This document shows positions 47,301 to 59,205 of a DNA stretch of 64,000 bases, one piece after another. Numbering within the stretch: position 1 is the first letter of the stretch; each line of letters starts with the position of its first letter. The notes under the pieces are model-generated. The model had not been told where the DNA came from. It saw only the letters and a program-made list of their open reading frames with translations, and ran no database searches. Source of the stretch: Moringa oleifera (lineage: Eukaryota > Streptophyta > Magnoliopsida > Brassicales > Moringaceae); the NCBI GenBank assembly GCA_021397835.1, contig JAJFZO010000049.1, positions 4,221,001 through 4,285,000 on the forward strand. Direction: 5' to 3'. The translations under genes and the position numbers were made by a program.

Positions 47301-49445
47301 CCAGGGATCACATTTCAAACACCAGTTTTTGCTTTTTAAACCAGAAATTCATGCCTACGTTACAGACGGGTATGAATCTCATGCTGATCTGATTTATTTC
47401 GATGGTGTTTGAAAGAAGACATAACTTTATGAATTCAAAGGGATAAATTAAAGCGAGAGTTTTCCATTTCCAGGTGCCACTGATTGCCATGGCAATGGGC
47501 AGTAGAGGTCTTATAAGTCAGCTGTTAGGCCCTAAATTTGGTGGGTTTTTAGTATATGGTTCTCTGGGAGGAAAATCAGTACCTGGCTTGCCTACTCTTC
47601 TAAGCCTTAGACATGTTTACAAGCTTGAATATGTAAATCCAGACACCAAGGTCTTTGGCCTGATTTCCAACCCGGTTGGACATAGTAAAGGCCCTATTCT
47701 GCACAATCCTGGCTTCAGACATGCAGGATATAACGGAATTTATGTTCCCATGCAAGTAGATGATATCAAGGAATTCTTCAGAACATATACAAGCAGTGAC
47801 TTTGCTGGTTTCAGGTACAAGCACAATTTTCCCAGCTTGCGCTTGGTTACTCCCTGAATCGTTATATTGATTCTCTCTCTGAAGCACAATCAGAAAAGTC
47901 ATTTTCTAATGCTTATCCGTCGATGAAATTTGTAGTGTTGGAATTCCACACAAGGAAGCTGCGGTCGCATGCTGTGATGAAGTCCATCCACTCGCTAAGG
48001 TATTGAAACTTTGCAGCCTGATTAGCTTTTCGTCCTCGGTAATGCCCAAGTAGAGCATGAGTTCTGAACTGTACACGTGTGATACTTTACTGATTGTCAG
48101 TCGATAGGAGCTGTAAATACTATAGTGAGAAGGCCTATTGATGGGAAGCTGGTTGGTTATAACACGGATTGCGAGGCTTCTATCTCTGCAATAGAAGATG
48201 CATTAAGAGGTACACAATTGTAACACAACATTTCCCTATGTTCTAAGATATCTTGTCTTCTATCCGGATCGAGCAGCTGTGTCTGTAACGGGTGTATTTT
48301 CAGTCATATGAGTTCTCCACATCTTTTTAGTGTTTGTGTAGTTCATTTTGCATTCCAACGACACCATTGAAAAGTTGAAAATCTCCAGAAACAAGTACCT
48401 TGAGGGACCTGAAAAGGGTAAACTAGTTGATGGAAGCCATATTTTCACTGTTGGCTTACACCTGTTTGCGTGACAGCAAGGAGAGTCACCAACGTGACAG
48501 CACCTCACACTTCTCCACTAGCTGGGAAAACACTCGTGTTGGTTGGAGCTGGAGGTGCGGGAAGAGCGCTAGCGTTCGGTGCCAAAAGTAAAGGAGCTTG
48601 TGTTGTTATCTTCAACAGAAACTATGGTAAGAGAACAAGCAAGCCTGAGAGATCTTCATTTTAATTAACAAGTAGTATGATCATCTCTCGTCTCTGGTTA
48701 ATTAATGTGATATTGTTCTTGTCTGTAGAGAGAGCAAAGGCTCTTGCACTTGCGGTTTCAGGTGAAGCACTTCCCTTTGAATGTTTACACCAGTTCTGCC
48801 CCCCGGAGACTGACATGATCCTTGCTAATGCTTCTGCCATTGGCATGGAACCAAACTCACATGAGACTCCTGTCCCCAAGGTTCTCCCTCTCTCTTTTAT
48901 ACTTTCCCTACTTGTCTGAAGACCTACATACTAATGAAATCTTCAAATCTTCATGCTTGTAATTAGGAGGCCTTGAAAGCATACGAGCTGGTTTTCGATG
49001 CAGTTTATACCCCTAAGAACACGAGACTGTTGCAGGAGGCTGCAGAAGTAGGAGCCATTGCGGTTAGTGGAGTAGAGATGTTCATCAGGCAGGCCCTTGG
49101 TCAGTTCAGACTCTTCACTGGTGGCTTAGGTACCAATCTTAATTACCCTAATCTCATTCCCTATCATTTCCAATAAATATAATAGAAGATCATCCTTTAT
49201 CATTCAACTAGGGACAAGAAAATTCATCAGGCTTGGATAAGAAAACTTAATCAAGTCAAAGGCCTAAAACACATTTAAGTAAATCAAATTTTAACATGTA
49301 TAGAAATATGATTTGAAAAAATTTCTGTAATCAAATACATACATATATACATATATATATCATGCCATATTGCTTAATTATACCTATATTGCTTTCCACA
49401 GCTCCAGAAGAGTTCATGAGGAAGCTTGTTTTGGAGCAATTCTGA
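44347..49445 (+). CDS. DHQ dehydratase/shikimate dehydrogenase family protein with quinate dehydrogenase signature
   Basis: Ten exons (44347-44552, 45583-45691, 47062-47280, 47474-47814, 47936-47999, 48101-48209, 48477-48626, 48729-48880, 48967-49129, 49402-49445) join in phase to give 518 residues. The fold is the plant fusion of type I 3-dehydroquinate dehydratase and shikimate dehydrogenase. In the dehydrogenase half the catalytic Lys298 (IPHKE) and Asp336 (GYNTDC) and the NADP loop GAGGAG (373-378) are present. The two substrate residues that are Ser and Thr in shikimate dehydrogenases are Gly here: HSKGP (Gly251) and SVGIPHK (Gly294). This pattern is known for plant quinate dehydrogenases. 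In the dehydratase half the Schiff-base Lys156 remains, but Tyr129 occupies the place of the catalytic His. There is no transit peptide, so the protein is probably cytosolic. An upstream ATG is absent; GTG at 44326 is not used. Confidence 0.88.
45770..46300 (+). repeat. Dispersed AT-rich repeat, copy D, in QDH-type gene intron 2
   Basis: Same word order as copy A ('gttacaaaaaattaaatttttta', split here at 45962-45984; 'atattatcaaa'; 'gaaataaaaaatttatttgag'; 'taatttt'; 'tttatcattttttgaat'). It makes up much of the 1.37 kb intron 2. Weaker related sequence may continue to about 46700. Confidence 0.5.
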
Positions 49446-50010
49446 TAGAAAGAGAAGGATTTCTACAGCTTATAAACACAATTGCAACCAGCCTGGAGCT
49501 CCAAAATCTAATCAAAGCTTATGCATGGCTTGTAAGATTGCGATTAATTAAGATAGGGTGATGCAAGTTATGGAAAGAATGGCTCGATTATCAATCACCT
49601 GTAAAATAATTTTCCCTACTACGGTTTGCTGCATGCTGTATTTTGATTGCGTAAGCAGAAATAACAACTTATTCATTGTCTTGGAAAGGGTGACGAAAAT
49701 GGGTGAGTTTTAGATTGGTACTAGCTAGCAAAAATCCATTCAAGAACAGACTCATGTAATTTAATTTAATTTAATCAAATACATAAAACTTAAATGTAAT
49801 CTTAATGTTATTGCAAATATCCCAGTTATGTAGTAAAGAATCCAGACAATTATGGAAATTTTATATTGATGATCTTCTGATTTTTATTTTTCTATTTTTA
49901 AAAAAACAAAGAACACTATTGGAAGCGGAGCTGCTAGTTACAGGGAGGAAGCATTTGTACATCGAAAATAAAGAATAATATTATAAAAATAAATAGAACC
50001 GCCAACAGGA
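49446..50010. other. 3' UTR of the QDH-type gene and upstream region of tRNA-Pro
   Basis: Non-coding. It ends in an AT-rich stretch (ttataaaaataaata) and a CAA motif at about 50003-50005, both usual just upstream of plant tRNA genes. Confidence 0.6.
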
Positions 50011-50082
50011 GGGCATTTGGTCTAGTGGTATGATTCTCGCTTAGGGTGCGAGAGGTCCCGAGTTCAATTCTCGGAATGCCCC
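50011..50082 (+). tRNA. tRNA-Pro (AGG)
   Basis: 72 bases fold into a standard cloverleaf: acceptor stem GGGCATT with AATGCCC and discriminator C, D-arm TCTAGTGGTA, anticodon stem CTCGC with GCGAG around the loop TTAGGGT (anticodon AGG), and T-arm CCGAG-TTCAATT-CTCGG. No intron. A run of five T (50085-50089) is the Pol III terminator. A CAA motif lies a few bases upstream. Confidence 0.97.
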
Positions 50083-50296
50083 AATTTTTAGTTTTTGTTT
50101 CTATTCTTCCGTACCGTGGCGGATGCCGGTAGAGTATTCTCTATGAATTGATAAAAACTAAAACAACCACCCGCCCCCTCCCTCTCCCCAAAGTTCAATT
50201 CTAGGAATGCCCCAATTTTTTAAATTTTCGTTCTATTCTTTCATACCTCCGCGCGAATGCCGCCGGTAGAGCATTGTCCATGAAATAACAAAAACT
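50061..50296 (+). repeat. Tandem duplication of the tRNA-Pro 3' half and its trailer
   Basis: The segment from the T-arm of the AGG tRNA through its trailer (50061 to about 50162) is repeated at 50192 to about 50296. The second copy begins agttcaattctaggaatgcc and keeps 'tagagcattgtccatgaa' downstream, but has no 5' half, so it cannot make a tRNA. Confidence 0.85.
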
Positions 50297-50343
50297 ACCC
50301 CGACCTTTCAAAGTTTGTGAAAATAAGGTAAACAAAGAAGGAA

Positions 50344-50415
50344 GGGGCATTCCGAGAATCGAACTCGGGACCTCTCGCACCCAAAGCGAGAATCATACCA
50401 CTAGACCAAATGCCC
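50344..50415 (-). tRNA. tRNA-Pro (UGG)
   Basis: On the minus strand 72 bases fold exactly like the AGG gene, with the same acceptor stem and T-arm, but the anticodon loop is TTTGGGT (anticodon TGG). No intron. The upstream side (plus strand above 50415) has a CAA motif on the minus strand. It faces the AGG gene. Confidence 0.97.
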
Positions 50416-50717
50416 GGTTGAGATACCTCTGAAACTTAATTTTAAACCAAAAAATTTATATCTTTCCCTCCAAAAGATTTAAGCTGGAAATTGTTTTCCC
50501 ACTACGATCAGCTTTTCATTTCTCCTCTCAACATATGCTGTTAAGCCCTGCACTTCTTTGTCTTCATCACTATCATCTGTCTGAGAATATGGTTGATTAG
50601 GGTTTTACATTCTGTGGCTAACTAAAGGCCACTTAAAACAAATCGTTTATTTTTTGGTCATTTCTTTGGAAAAATTTGACTAAGAATATTCATCGGTGAC
50701 AGAGGATTCCAATTTCA

Positions 50718-53700
50718 ATGGCTGATCACATCGAAACTGAAATTTTCGCCTTTGATTCTCAGTTTCCGTCCTCATCACCAGCCTCTGGTAATCGCATAAT
50801 CTTATGTTTTATCATTGCTTAAGCATATTCTTTGAAAATCTCTTTTGATTCCTTTGTTCCTCGTTTCATGTTATTGTCTGAATGAATGCAAAGCGCATGC
50901 TTTGACTGATTCATTTTTTATTCTCTTTTTGAATCCCTATTGTATCTGAATCAGTCTTTTAAGAAAAAAAAATGTGGTGTGCTTGAATGCAGACTCTGGA
51001 GATGATTTGTTTTTCTTTTCTTTTTTTTTTTTTTTCATAAAGATTGAATAGTTTTAGTCATTTTGTATTGTCTATGAAAGAAAAAGGATGGATTTTAATT
51101 TTGTTTTCTCCACTTCATAGTAAATGTTTTGCTGTTGCTGTGTGTGACAGGTGTGTTCACTTGAATGATGTTTTGTATTGGTTATGGTGCTCTTGAGCTT
51201 TAGGGGAATTTTAACACTGAGTCTCAATTTAACTACTAGAAGTGAACTGGATTCAAGTTAAAGTTTTAGTTTGCGTTGGGCAGGAGTTTTTCTAATAATG
51301 ATTTTCTTATGGCTTCTAAACTAGGAAGTAAACTTGAAAATGTATGTGGAGATTGTCAAGAGTTTCAAGATACTGTACCCTTTGATGATGCCATGGTGCT
51401 TGATGGCCCAGCTCAGTCAGAGAAGCTGAACTCAGACACTCAAAAAGTGGACGATCACTTTGAGGATGAGAGGGAAGTTGTTCTTGACAGTGAGGATGAA
51501 GGATATCATGGAACCAGATTAGTAAATGCTGCCAATGGGTTGTCTGATCGCGGAAGAGGTAAAGACATTGCAGGGACCTTTCGAAAGAGGAAGCTTAATC
51601 TGTCTAGTGAGAAGCAGGGGAACGGGGTAGTAGATGCTTATGCATCAACCGATCAAGAAGGCCGTACAGGTTAGTATTTGCTAGTTGAATCAGAGGTAAG
51701 AGTTTAATTCTCATGCTTTTTAATTGTTGCAGTATGGTAGTTCTTGATGCTCTATGGAGAAGTGTGGACTGATGTAGGACATGCATTTGCTGAAATTACT
51801 GGGATAGAAGAAGTCTAATGAGATGAGTTTTACCGTCTTAACTTGAAGGGAAGAAAGGGTGGTCAATTGATTCTGAATGTGCTGATGGGGGCAGAGATTG
51901 TCAGGTGGTCACATATGGCCCTGAAACAGCAAGGTTAAATTACATCTGCTCTCAGGAACCTGGAGAATCATCCCAAGCCAATGCACTTGGCTTTGTAGAT
52001 CATTTTGTTATGGTGAATGCTGTGAACTTGTCCCCAGCAATGGAACCCAGAAAGAGTATCAGGAAGAAATCACCACCTGTTTCCAGTGCAAAGAGACTTC
52101 AAAAATTGGCCAAGAGAATCAAGCCTGGGACACCACTCAGAGGAAGGGGACACTTTGAATGGGTTCATATTGATCAAGGAGGGGGTGACTTCCCACAGAG
52201 AGTGAAGGGAATTTTTGAGTCTAGAGGTTCCGAGCCGGAACCTGGAGTAAGCCCTCTAAAGGCTAGATGTTTGGAGAATAAAGAAGGCAGCAACTTGGTT
52301 GACGAGTGTGAAAAGAAGATAGAGTACTTTAAAGGCTTGAGTAATTTTAGTTCATCTGTAGAGAATGCTCCTACAGAGACTTGTAGGATAGAGCAAGTAT
52401 CTGAAACAAATCTCGTAAATAACTGGATCAAGCAGTTTGATGACCAGTTGCAAGCTGAAGCATCAGATGAGCAGATGGATGCTATACCATTCATGTTTGA
52501 TGTTGGCATTAACACTCAAATAGCTGCTGAAGCAATGGAAGCCTTGTTATATGCACCCCCTGCTGTTTGCAGCAATGAGAATGCTAATCAAGGTATTGGA
52601 ACCAGCCCTGAAGATTCCCCAAGAGTTGTATCAAAAAGGAAATATGATTTAGAACTGAATTCCTTTCACAAGGTTTCTGGTTCCTGTCTTGAAGGCATCG
52701 CTAGGTGGTCAAAGCGAGGAAAACGTTCTGCTAGAAAATATAGTAAAGAAATTTGTACTTCATCTGAGAAGAACAATAATTATCAGTTGGATCTTAAGTT
52801 GGCTGTAACAGCAAAAGAAAAGGGGAGCAAGTTATTGACTGATGGGCTGGAGGATAGAAGACATCCTGCCAATGAAAATGAAAATTCAGGCAGAAAATCT
52901 ATTAAGTTACAATCAGAAGGGGAATCTGTTGTCCACCAAACTGTGCAGTGGATTAAAGGAGGTAAACTGAAAGGGATCAAAGACCAATCAGATAATTCAG
53001 GGGAAAGGAATGATGTAATGGAGACTGGTGTTTTGACACAAAGGAGAAAGAGAAGGGTTGTGCCTGCTGCTCCATCTGAAGTGTTGAGGGCTGGGACAAA
53101 ATGCTCCAAATTTTCTTTCAGTGCGACTGGGAAAGCTGGAAAAAACCACTTGAGTCGCCAAGAGCAAGTGGGTCCAGAAGTAGCCACTATAACTACGTTT
53201 CTGAACTTTGATCCATTGAACTGTCCTAGAAGGAAAAGATCATGTCGTGTAGTGCGAATGAATCCCAATGCAGCTAGTAACGTGCAAGCCTCATTTACAG
53301 CGATTATTGGAGAAGAAAGCAATGCACAGTTTTTCAGAATTCAAAAGTCAAAAGACAACGGTGAACTTGCTGTTTACAACTTGAATATGAAGGAGAAAGC
53401 ACAGTCAGTTAATGCTAACCTGCTTTGTCATTCTTTAGAAACTGAATCCGGTGAGCTAGATGACTTGGATTCTTCATCATTCAGTGGTGCAGTAAAAAAC
53501 ACCGAGTTTGGCATATCGTTAAACAAGAGCAGTCAATTCTTTGGTCCGAAATTAACTGACACAGTTAACCACAAAAATTTTTTAACTGTTGCATCTATCC
53601 ATAATAGACCCGATAAATCTCACAAAAGAACATGCAAAAAGAATGTGCCAAAATCATCCCTTCTGAAAGAGCTTATAAGCTTGGATGTTCCTAAGGCAAT

Positions 53701-55335
53701 GGCTGATTTCACTTGGAAAGATTCAAGAAAACGAAGAGATATGACAAATGTCCGAGTCTTATTTAGCCAGCATTTGGATGATGGGACGATCAAGCAGCAG
53801 AAGAAGGTCTTTCTGCTTCTCCTTTCTTAATTTTTTTTTTTAATCATAATTAGTTGTAAATTATAATTCCACCATTGCTTAATGTATCCTCTTTCTATTT
53901 CTGTAGATCTTAAGAAGGTTGGGCATTTCAATTGCAGCTTGTTCTATGGATGCAACACATTTCATAGCAGATAGATTTGTTCGTACAAGGAATATGTTGG
54001 AAGCCATTGCTCTTGGTAAACCAGTTGTGACACATTTATGGCTTGAGAACTGTGGACAAGCAAACTGCTTAATTGATGAGAAGAATTATATCTTGAGGGA
54101 TGAAAAAAAGGAAAAGGAAATCGGGTTCAGCATGCCTACTTCATTGACTCGTGCAAGTCAGCATCCCCTTCTCAAGGTTATTGTGTTACCTTGTGGTATT
54201 TAGTTTAATTCAGACCTCTTAAAGTGCTTGTTATCAACAGAATCGTGTTTCTGGGCATGCTTGTACACTGATATTGCTGTGTTCTTAGCAGGGTCAAAGA
54301 GTTTTCATTACACCAAACATTAGACCTGACAAAGAAATGATTAGTAGCTTGGTCAAGGCAGTCCATGGCCAGGTATTTATTGATTGGTTCTAGCAATAGC
54401 ATCCCTCTCAATATGATGCATGTTCCCATGGTAAATTTTTTCTTGCCTAAGATGCAAAAAGGTCTATATGTTATTTGATTCCTTAGAATGAATCTTTGAG
54501 TTATTCATTGATTGCTCTTCAGGCAGTGGAGAGAAGTCAGATATCTGCAACAGAGAATCCAAAGGTCCCAAATGACCTCTTCATTCTTTCTTGTGAAGAA
54601 GATAAAAAGATCTGTTCTCCTTTCCTTGACAAAGGTATGATGAACTATGTCAATTCTTTTAATGGGAACGATCACTCCCTTTTATAGAATTCTTATATCC
54701 AGTGGCAGTGCAGGGGCGACAATTTACAGTTCAGAGCTCCTTCTGAATGGGATTGTCATCCAGAAACTGGAATGTGAGAGGTTAGAATCCCTAAATCCCA
54801 CCCTTTTATTATGCAACCTTGTTTGAAATTTTCATTAAGCTCCAACGGAGCTCAGTTCTACACTTAATCCATAACCCACGACTGCTCACCAATCATACTA
54901 TTTGGTGGCATTTAAACATTGCTCTTATAGGTGTGTGAAGTTCTTTTGACTAGCCTTGTAAAGCCTCCTTTACTTTTCTTCCTTTTCATGGAATAGGAGA
55001 ATAACTGGATGTTCATCCAGTAGATGCCAGTTAAGCTGGTAAGGAGTTAACAGTAATCTCCTGTGAGCTCAGCATGATGTAGAGATAGTTTGGTGCACTA
55101 CATATTTGGCTGTATGGGAGAGTACTACAGTTAAATTATCATGGAGAACGATTTAGTAATATTAAGTGAAGGTACATAAAGCAAAATGGAGAGAAGACTT
55201 TGGGAGGAATAATTTCTCTAGGTCCATTTAACTGTTTGCTTGTCTAAGATCAATCATTTTCCTGATGGCAGACATCAGCTCTTTACAAATGGTGTCAAGA
55301 GAAATGGATCCAACAAAAGGTCAAGGTTTTGGTGA
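50718..55335 (+). CDS. Large nuclear protein with C-terminal tandem BRCT domains (At4g03130-like)
   Basis: Proposed exons 50718-50787, 50993-51008, 51284-51669, 51849-53806, 53907-54176, 54292-54372, 54523-54634, 54714-54780 and 55272-55335 give 1007 residues in one frame. The 16-base second exon is needed to keep phase between exons 1 and 3; its donor is weak, so the N-terminus is the least certain part. The N-terminal 790 residues are mostly disordered, with an acidic start and several basic Lys/Arg clusters (QRRKRRVVPAAPSE, CPRRKRSCRVVRMNP). The C-terminus forms two BRCT repeats: VRVLFSQHLDD ... THFIADRFVRTRNMLEAIALG ... VVTHLWLENC, then GQRVFITPNI ... IYSSELLLNGIVIQKLE. Paired BRCTs usually bind phosphorylated partners in DNA damage signalling, like the C-terminal pair of animal MDC1 or PTIP. 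Specific partners cannot be read from sequence. Confidence 0.85.
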
Positions 55336-55828
55336 CTTTTCTTCCCCTGTAGGGAAGTGCAACTAGTTTTGTTTGTCTGCTGTATCTTGGATGAAAGATC
55401 TCCTTTGCCATGAGATTCCCATGGCAATGGAGGGGAGCAAAGCGGATGGAGCTGAATCATGTCTGTTTTGTCTAAAATTATGTGATTCACTAAGTTGCTG
55501 GTGGTGGAGTGATAGTGGTATAACATTTTCTTTTTGTATGACTCCTGTATTATGGCAGGAGGAATGTGAAAATCTATTATCTGAAAGAGAGAAATGATTA
55601 GTCATCAAATATAGTAAGATCATATGATATTTTGTCTTCAGCTCTATCTAGCTTGTGAAAGTACAGACATTTAGAATCTGCCAGCGCAGATAACGTTTTT
55701 TTTTTTATTTTAAAAATTAAGATCAAATTAAGTTGAATGAAGTAAGGTTGTACAATAGATGTGTCGTGATTAAGCTATGGGTGACGTCCAATCCTTTTTG
55801 CAACAATAGGTGGTAAGGCAATAGTATA

Positions 55829-55982
55829 AAGAGGGAAGGAAAAAAGAGCAAAAAGTTGAAAAAAAAAATTGAGTGAATAAAGAAAACAAATAAAAAGAAA
55901 AGCAGAAACAGAAAATTAAAAGGGAGAAAAAAGTGTTTGAAAAAAATGAAATAGAGAGAATGGAGAAATAAAAAGAAAGGTA
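55829..55982 (+). repeat. Purine-rich tract
   Basis: About 150 bases with very few pyrimidines on the plus strand, mostly A with scattered G. Confidence 0.6.
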
Positions 55983-56216
55983 AAACTTGGTATTTTTTTA
56001 ATTTATCTTATGATATTAAAGAAAATGCAAGAAATAGAAAGGGGACGACGTTGGTTTTTTTATGTTTATAAAAAGGTTGAAAATGGTGAAAAACATTAAA
56101 AAAAAAATAGTGAGTTATTTTGGGTTTGACTTAAAAGGTAGTTATGTTCAAACTTTTGGGCTTGATTTAAAAAGGTTGAACTTAATTTTAGATAAGCTCA
56201 ATATGGATTAATATGG

Positions 56217-56553
56217 AAAGTTTGGCTCATTAAAATAGAATAATGGACTGTGTACTTGGGTGAGGTAAGTCTAAATTTTCAGGGCTTGGTTAGGTATTGT
56301 GGTAAAGTAAACATTTTGGGCTCAAAAAGATTGGTTTAAAATTTTTGGTGCACTTGATTTAAGATAGAGCTCTGTGCAAATTACTGAAAAGTTTAACTCA
56401 ATAAAATGGAAATAATGAGCTTGAAGCTTAGAAGAGATAAGCACCAAAATTTGTGGATTTAGTTAAGTGGTGAAGTAAACATTATGAGCCAGTAAAGATG
56501 AGCTTAAAATGTTTCTTGGTTTTTGTTTAAAATGGAGTTTGCTAGGGATTTAG
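56217..56553 (+). repeat. Imperfect tandem duplication, unit about 170 bp
   Basis: Two adjacent units (about 56217-56387 and 56388-56553) share ordered words: 'aaagtttggctcattaaaat' against 'aaagtttaactcaataaaat', 'ggtaaagtaaacatt' against 'ggtgaagtaaacatt', and 'gggctcaaaaagattggttt' against a diverged partner. The copies have many differences, so the duplication is old. Confidence 0.6.
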
Positions 56554-59205
56554 TTTGAAAATAAAACGGATATATGTTAGAGTTGAAAGAATATCAGTGA
56601 GTTGGTTTAAATCCTTTATTGTAGAAATTGGGTTTAAAATAAAAATGGTATATATTAGGTTTGAACAATTGGGTTTACTCTATTATCAAACCTAAATATA
56701 GAGTTATATTAGGTTACTAATTTAAAAAAGCATGAAACCTTACTGATGTAAATTTAATTTAATTTGAAATTATCATTTATTTCTTGTAAGAATTTTCTTC
56801 ATTCTAAATTATTTACAGGATTATCATAATTTCTATTATATGATATTTAAATAGCTGTCTGTATGTATAATTTTTTTTTTAATTTTTTCACTCATATTAA
56901 TTATCATTTATGTTTATACGTGTTATGTTTTTTTTTCTTTGTAAGACAAAATAACTAAAAGAACATAAAAAAATAAATTAGAATTCAACCATAGAGTATA
57001 ATAAAATTTAAACAAACACTTCGATAATAAACTTACAAAAAAAATTAAATAAAAAAATAAATCAAATAATATTTGTAAAACAAAAAATTTTGCACAATAA
57101 TTAAACATTTTTTATTCTTAATCATAATGATGAAAAGAACTTAAATGCACCTCAAATAATATAAATAAAATAATAAGAAAAATTCTTGTGACGAAAGTAA
57201 ATGAAGAATTCTGATAATGATTATTGTTTTTTTTTTATGTTTTTAAAGTGAGGAATTTTTGTTAGACTTTTATATCATAATAGTGATAAAAAAAGGAGAT
57301 ATTAATAAATAAATGATTTTACTAAAAAAGTGATTCATAAATAAAAAATCATTTATAATATCATAGAACTTAAATTTAAAATCGTTCTTAAAAAAGTTGT
57401 GAAATATTAATGTTTATCTTACCTCAATTTATTTTTATCATCATAAGTTAAAAATCTTTCATTTTAATAACATCATTATGAGTCAACATTATCAATTACA
57501 TTTAGAATTTTATTCCTTGTTTATTATTAAAAATTTAAAAAAAAAAAAGATATAGACTATTCATGGCATTGCACAGAGATTACAACAGCCAGTATCAGGT
57601 GGCTTCCAGGACTATGACTAATAGCAAAAGTGACCTTTTTTTTTTTATTCTCCCTCTCCGGGCACTGCCCGTGAATTAATAGGGTGCTTGCTGTGTCCTC
57701 CGTGGCCATTAAAAAAGTAAGCAGAAGTTTAAAAGCTTCTGGACAAAGGGTCGTTAACAATAGAGATGCAGCATTACCGGCCACAGAATTCCAATAAACC
57801 AGAGGGGACCATCAAGGCCAATACAGCAAAGTAATACTTTGGCATGCATTACGACCAACATGATCTTTAAATTTCTATTAATTAGAAACACTCAAGTTCC
57901 AAAAAGATGTCTTGGATCCTAATTGGAGCTCAGTGTGCTTAGGATGTAGTCAATAATAGATACCAACTTTGAGGAGCCCTTTTGGTCAGCAGTCATTCGA
58001 TTCGTCAGTCATGTTTCTTCTGCCACATTTAACCCTCCACAGAAGGAAAAACAAGAAGACACAATCACTTCAGACAAATAGTTAGCATTTTCAATTGGCT
58101 AGAAAACTTTACCACAACAGGAGAATATCATATTAAATAAAATGAGGTTTACAAAAATATTGCATTTTGACTAGCCAGGTTTACAAAAATGATGACTGCA
58201 TTGCCATTCAATATTTGAAGCTGTAGAAGCCTGACATATTTAAGCACTGAAAATCTGAAATACAAGGCAAAGCCAATCAAAAGAACCAAAGTAAGAATTT
58301 ACAATGCCACAGTGAGCTTGAATTACCTATTAGAACATGATCATGGAAGCCACCCATAATGCCAAAGTGACATGAGGATACAAAATTCTTATCACTTCCA
58401 GTAAATTCTAATAGGAACTTTGATGGTATGAACAATGGCAAGAGCTGAGAGCAGTAACCAAAGAGATCCTATTTAAAATTTTATGATAAACAGATATCCT
58501 GCAGAAATGGAGAGAGTTCTTCTCCTAAATCCATTTCCACCTGTGGGTTATAATCCAAGATCTCCTCCGATCAGAGGTGACAGTGCAACTAGTAAACAGA
58601 AGCATTTCAAAACATTTATGCCAAAGAAAAGGCCACTACAGAATTCAAAATTATAAATTCACGATATATCCTTCATTTCCTTTCAGCCACCGCGATTGTT
58701 GGCAGGTAGAAAATAAATATAACCAAAAGAGAGCCTAAGATGTTCATTTTTCCATGAAAGTACCTCCATACAAAAGCGCTATTCGCACGCACTTACCTCC
58801 ACACACCTTTGAATGCACTAACCTTACTCATTTTATCCTTCCACACAGCAATCTTCAACAACAAGCTATACTCGACAGTCAAGGACAACAAGCCATTTCC
58901 CTTGGTGCCTCAATGTATGAAATGCCTATAGAATTAACAATTTCACCTATTAATCCCATAACTTACTCCAAAGCTTTCTAAGAAACAACTTAGTAACAAA
59001 GACACCATGACAAATACATGTCAAGAATTTCTTCATCTCTTACGAATTTTTAATATTTTCTTAACATATCCCATACAGTCATAGAAGCACAACTAAAGTC
59101 CTACATCTCATCACTCTAAAATAACATCATTAGTAATCAAACATTTCAAAAAGAGGCATACAGGGCTTACTTAAGCTCCTTACTTCGCATGACTATTTAA
59201 CTTGA

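Larger units (their letters stand above)
55336..59205. other. Intergenic region between convergent BRCT and U1-C genes
   Basis: About 3.9 kb. It holds the two 3' UTRs, a purine-rich tract at about 55829-55982, an imperfect tandem duplication at about 56217-56553 and a very AT-rich stretch (56700-57560). From about 57560 on, the base composition is more balanced. Open frames near 57557-57784 (-) and 58754-58981 (+) have no recognisable content. Confidence 0.55.

Noticed and set aside
57557..57784. Minus-strand frame starting MAGNAASLLLTTLCPEAF
   Set aside because: Short, includes a Lys run from a poly-A/T tract, no recognisable domain; probably chance or a 3' UTR.
58754..58981. Plus-strand frame of 75 codons
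   Set aside because: Antisense to the likely 3' UTR of U1-C and without recognisable content.
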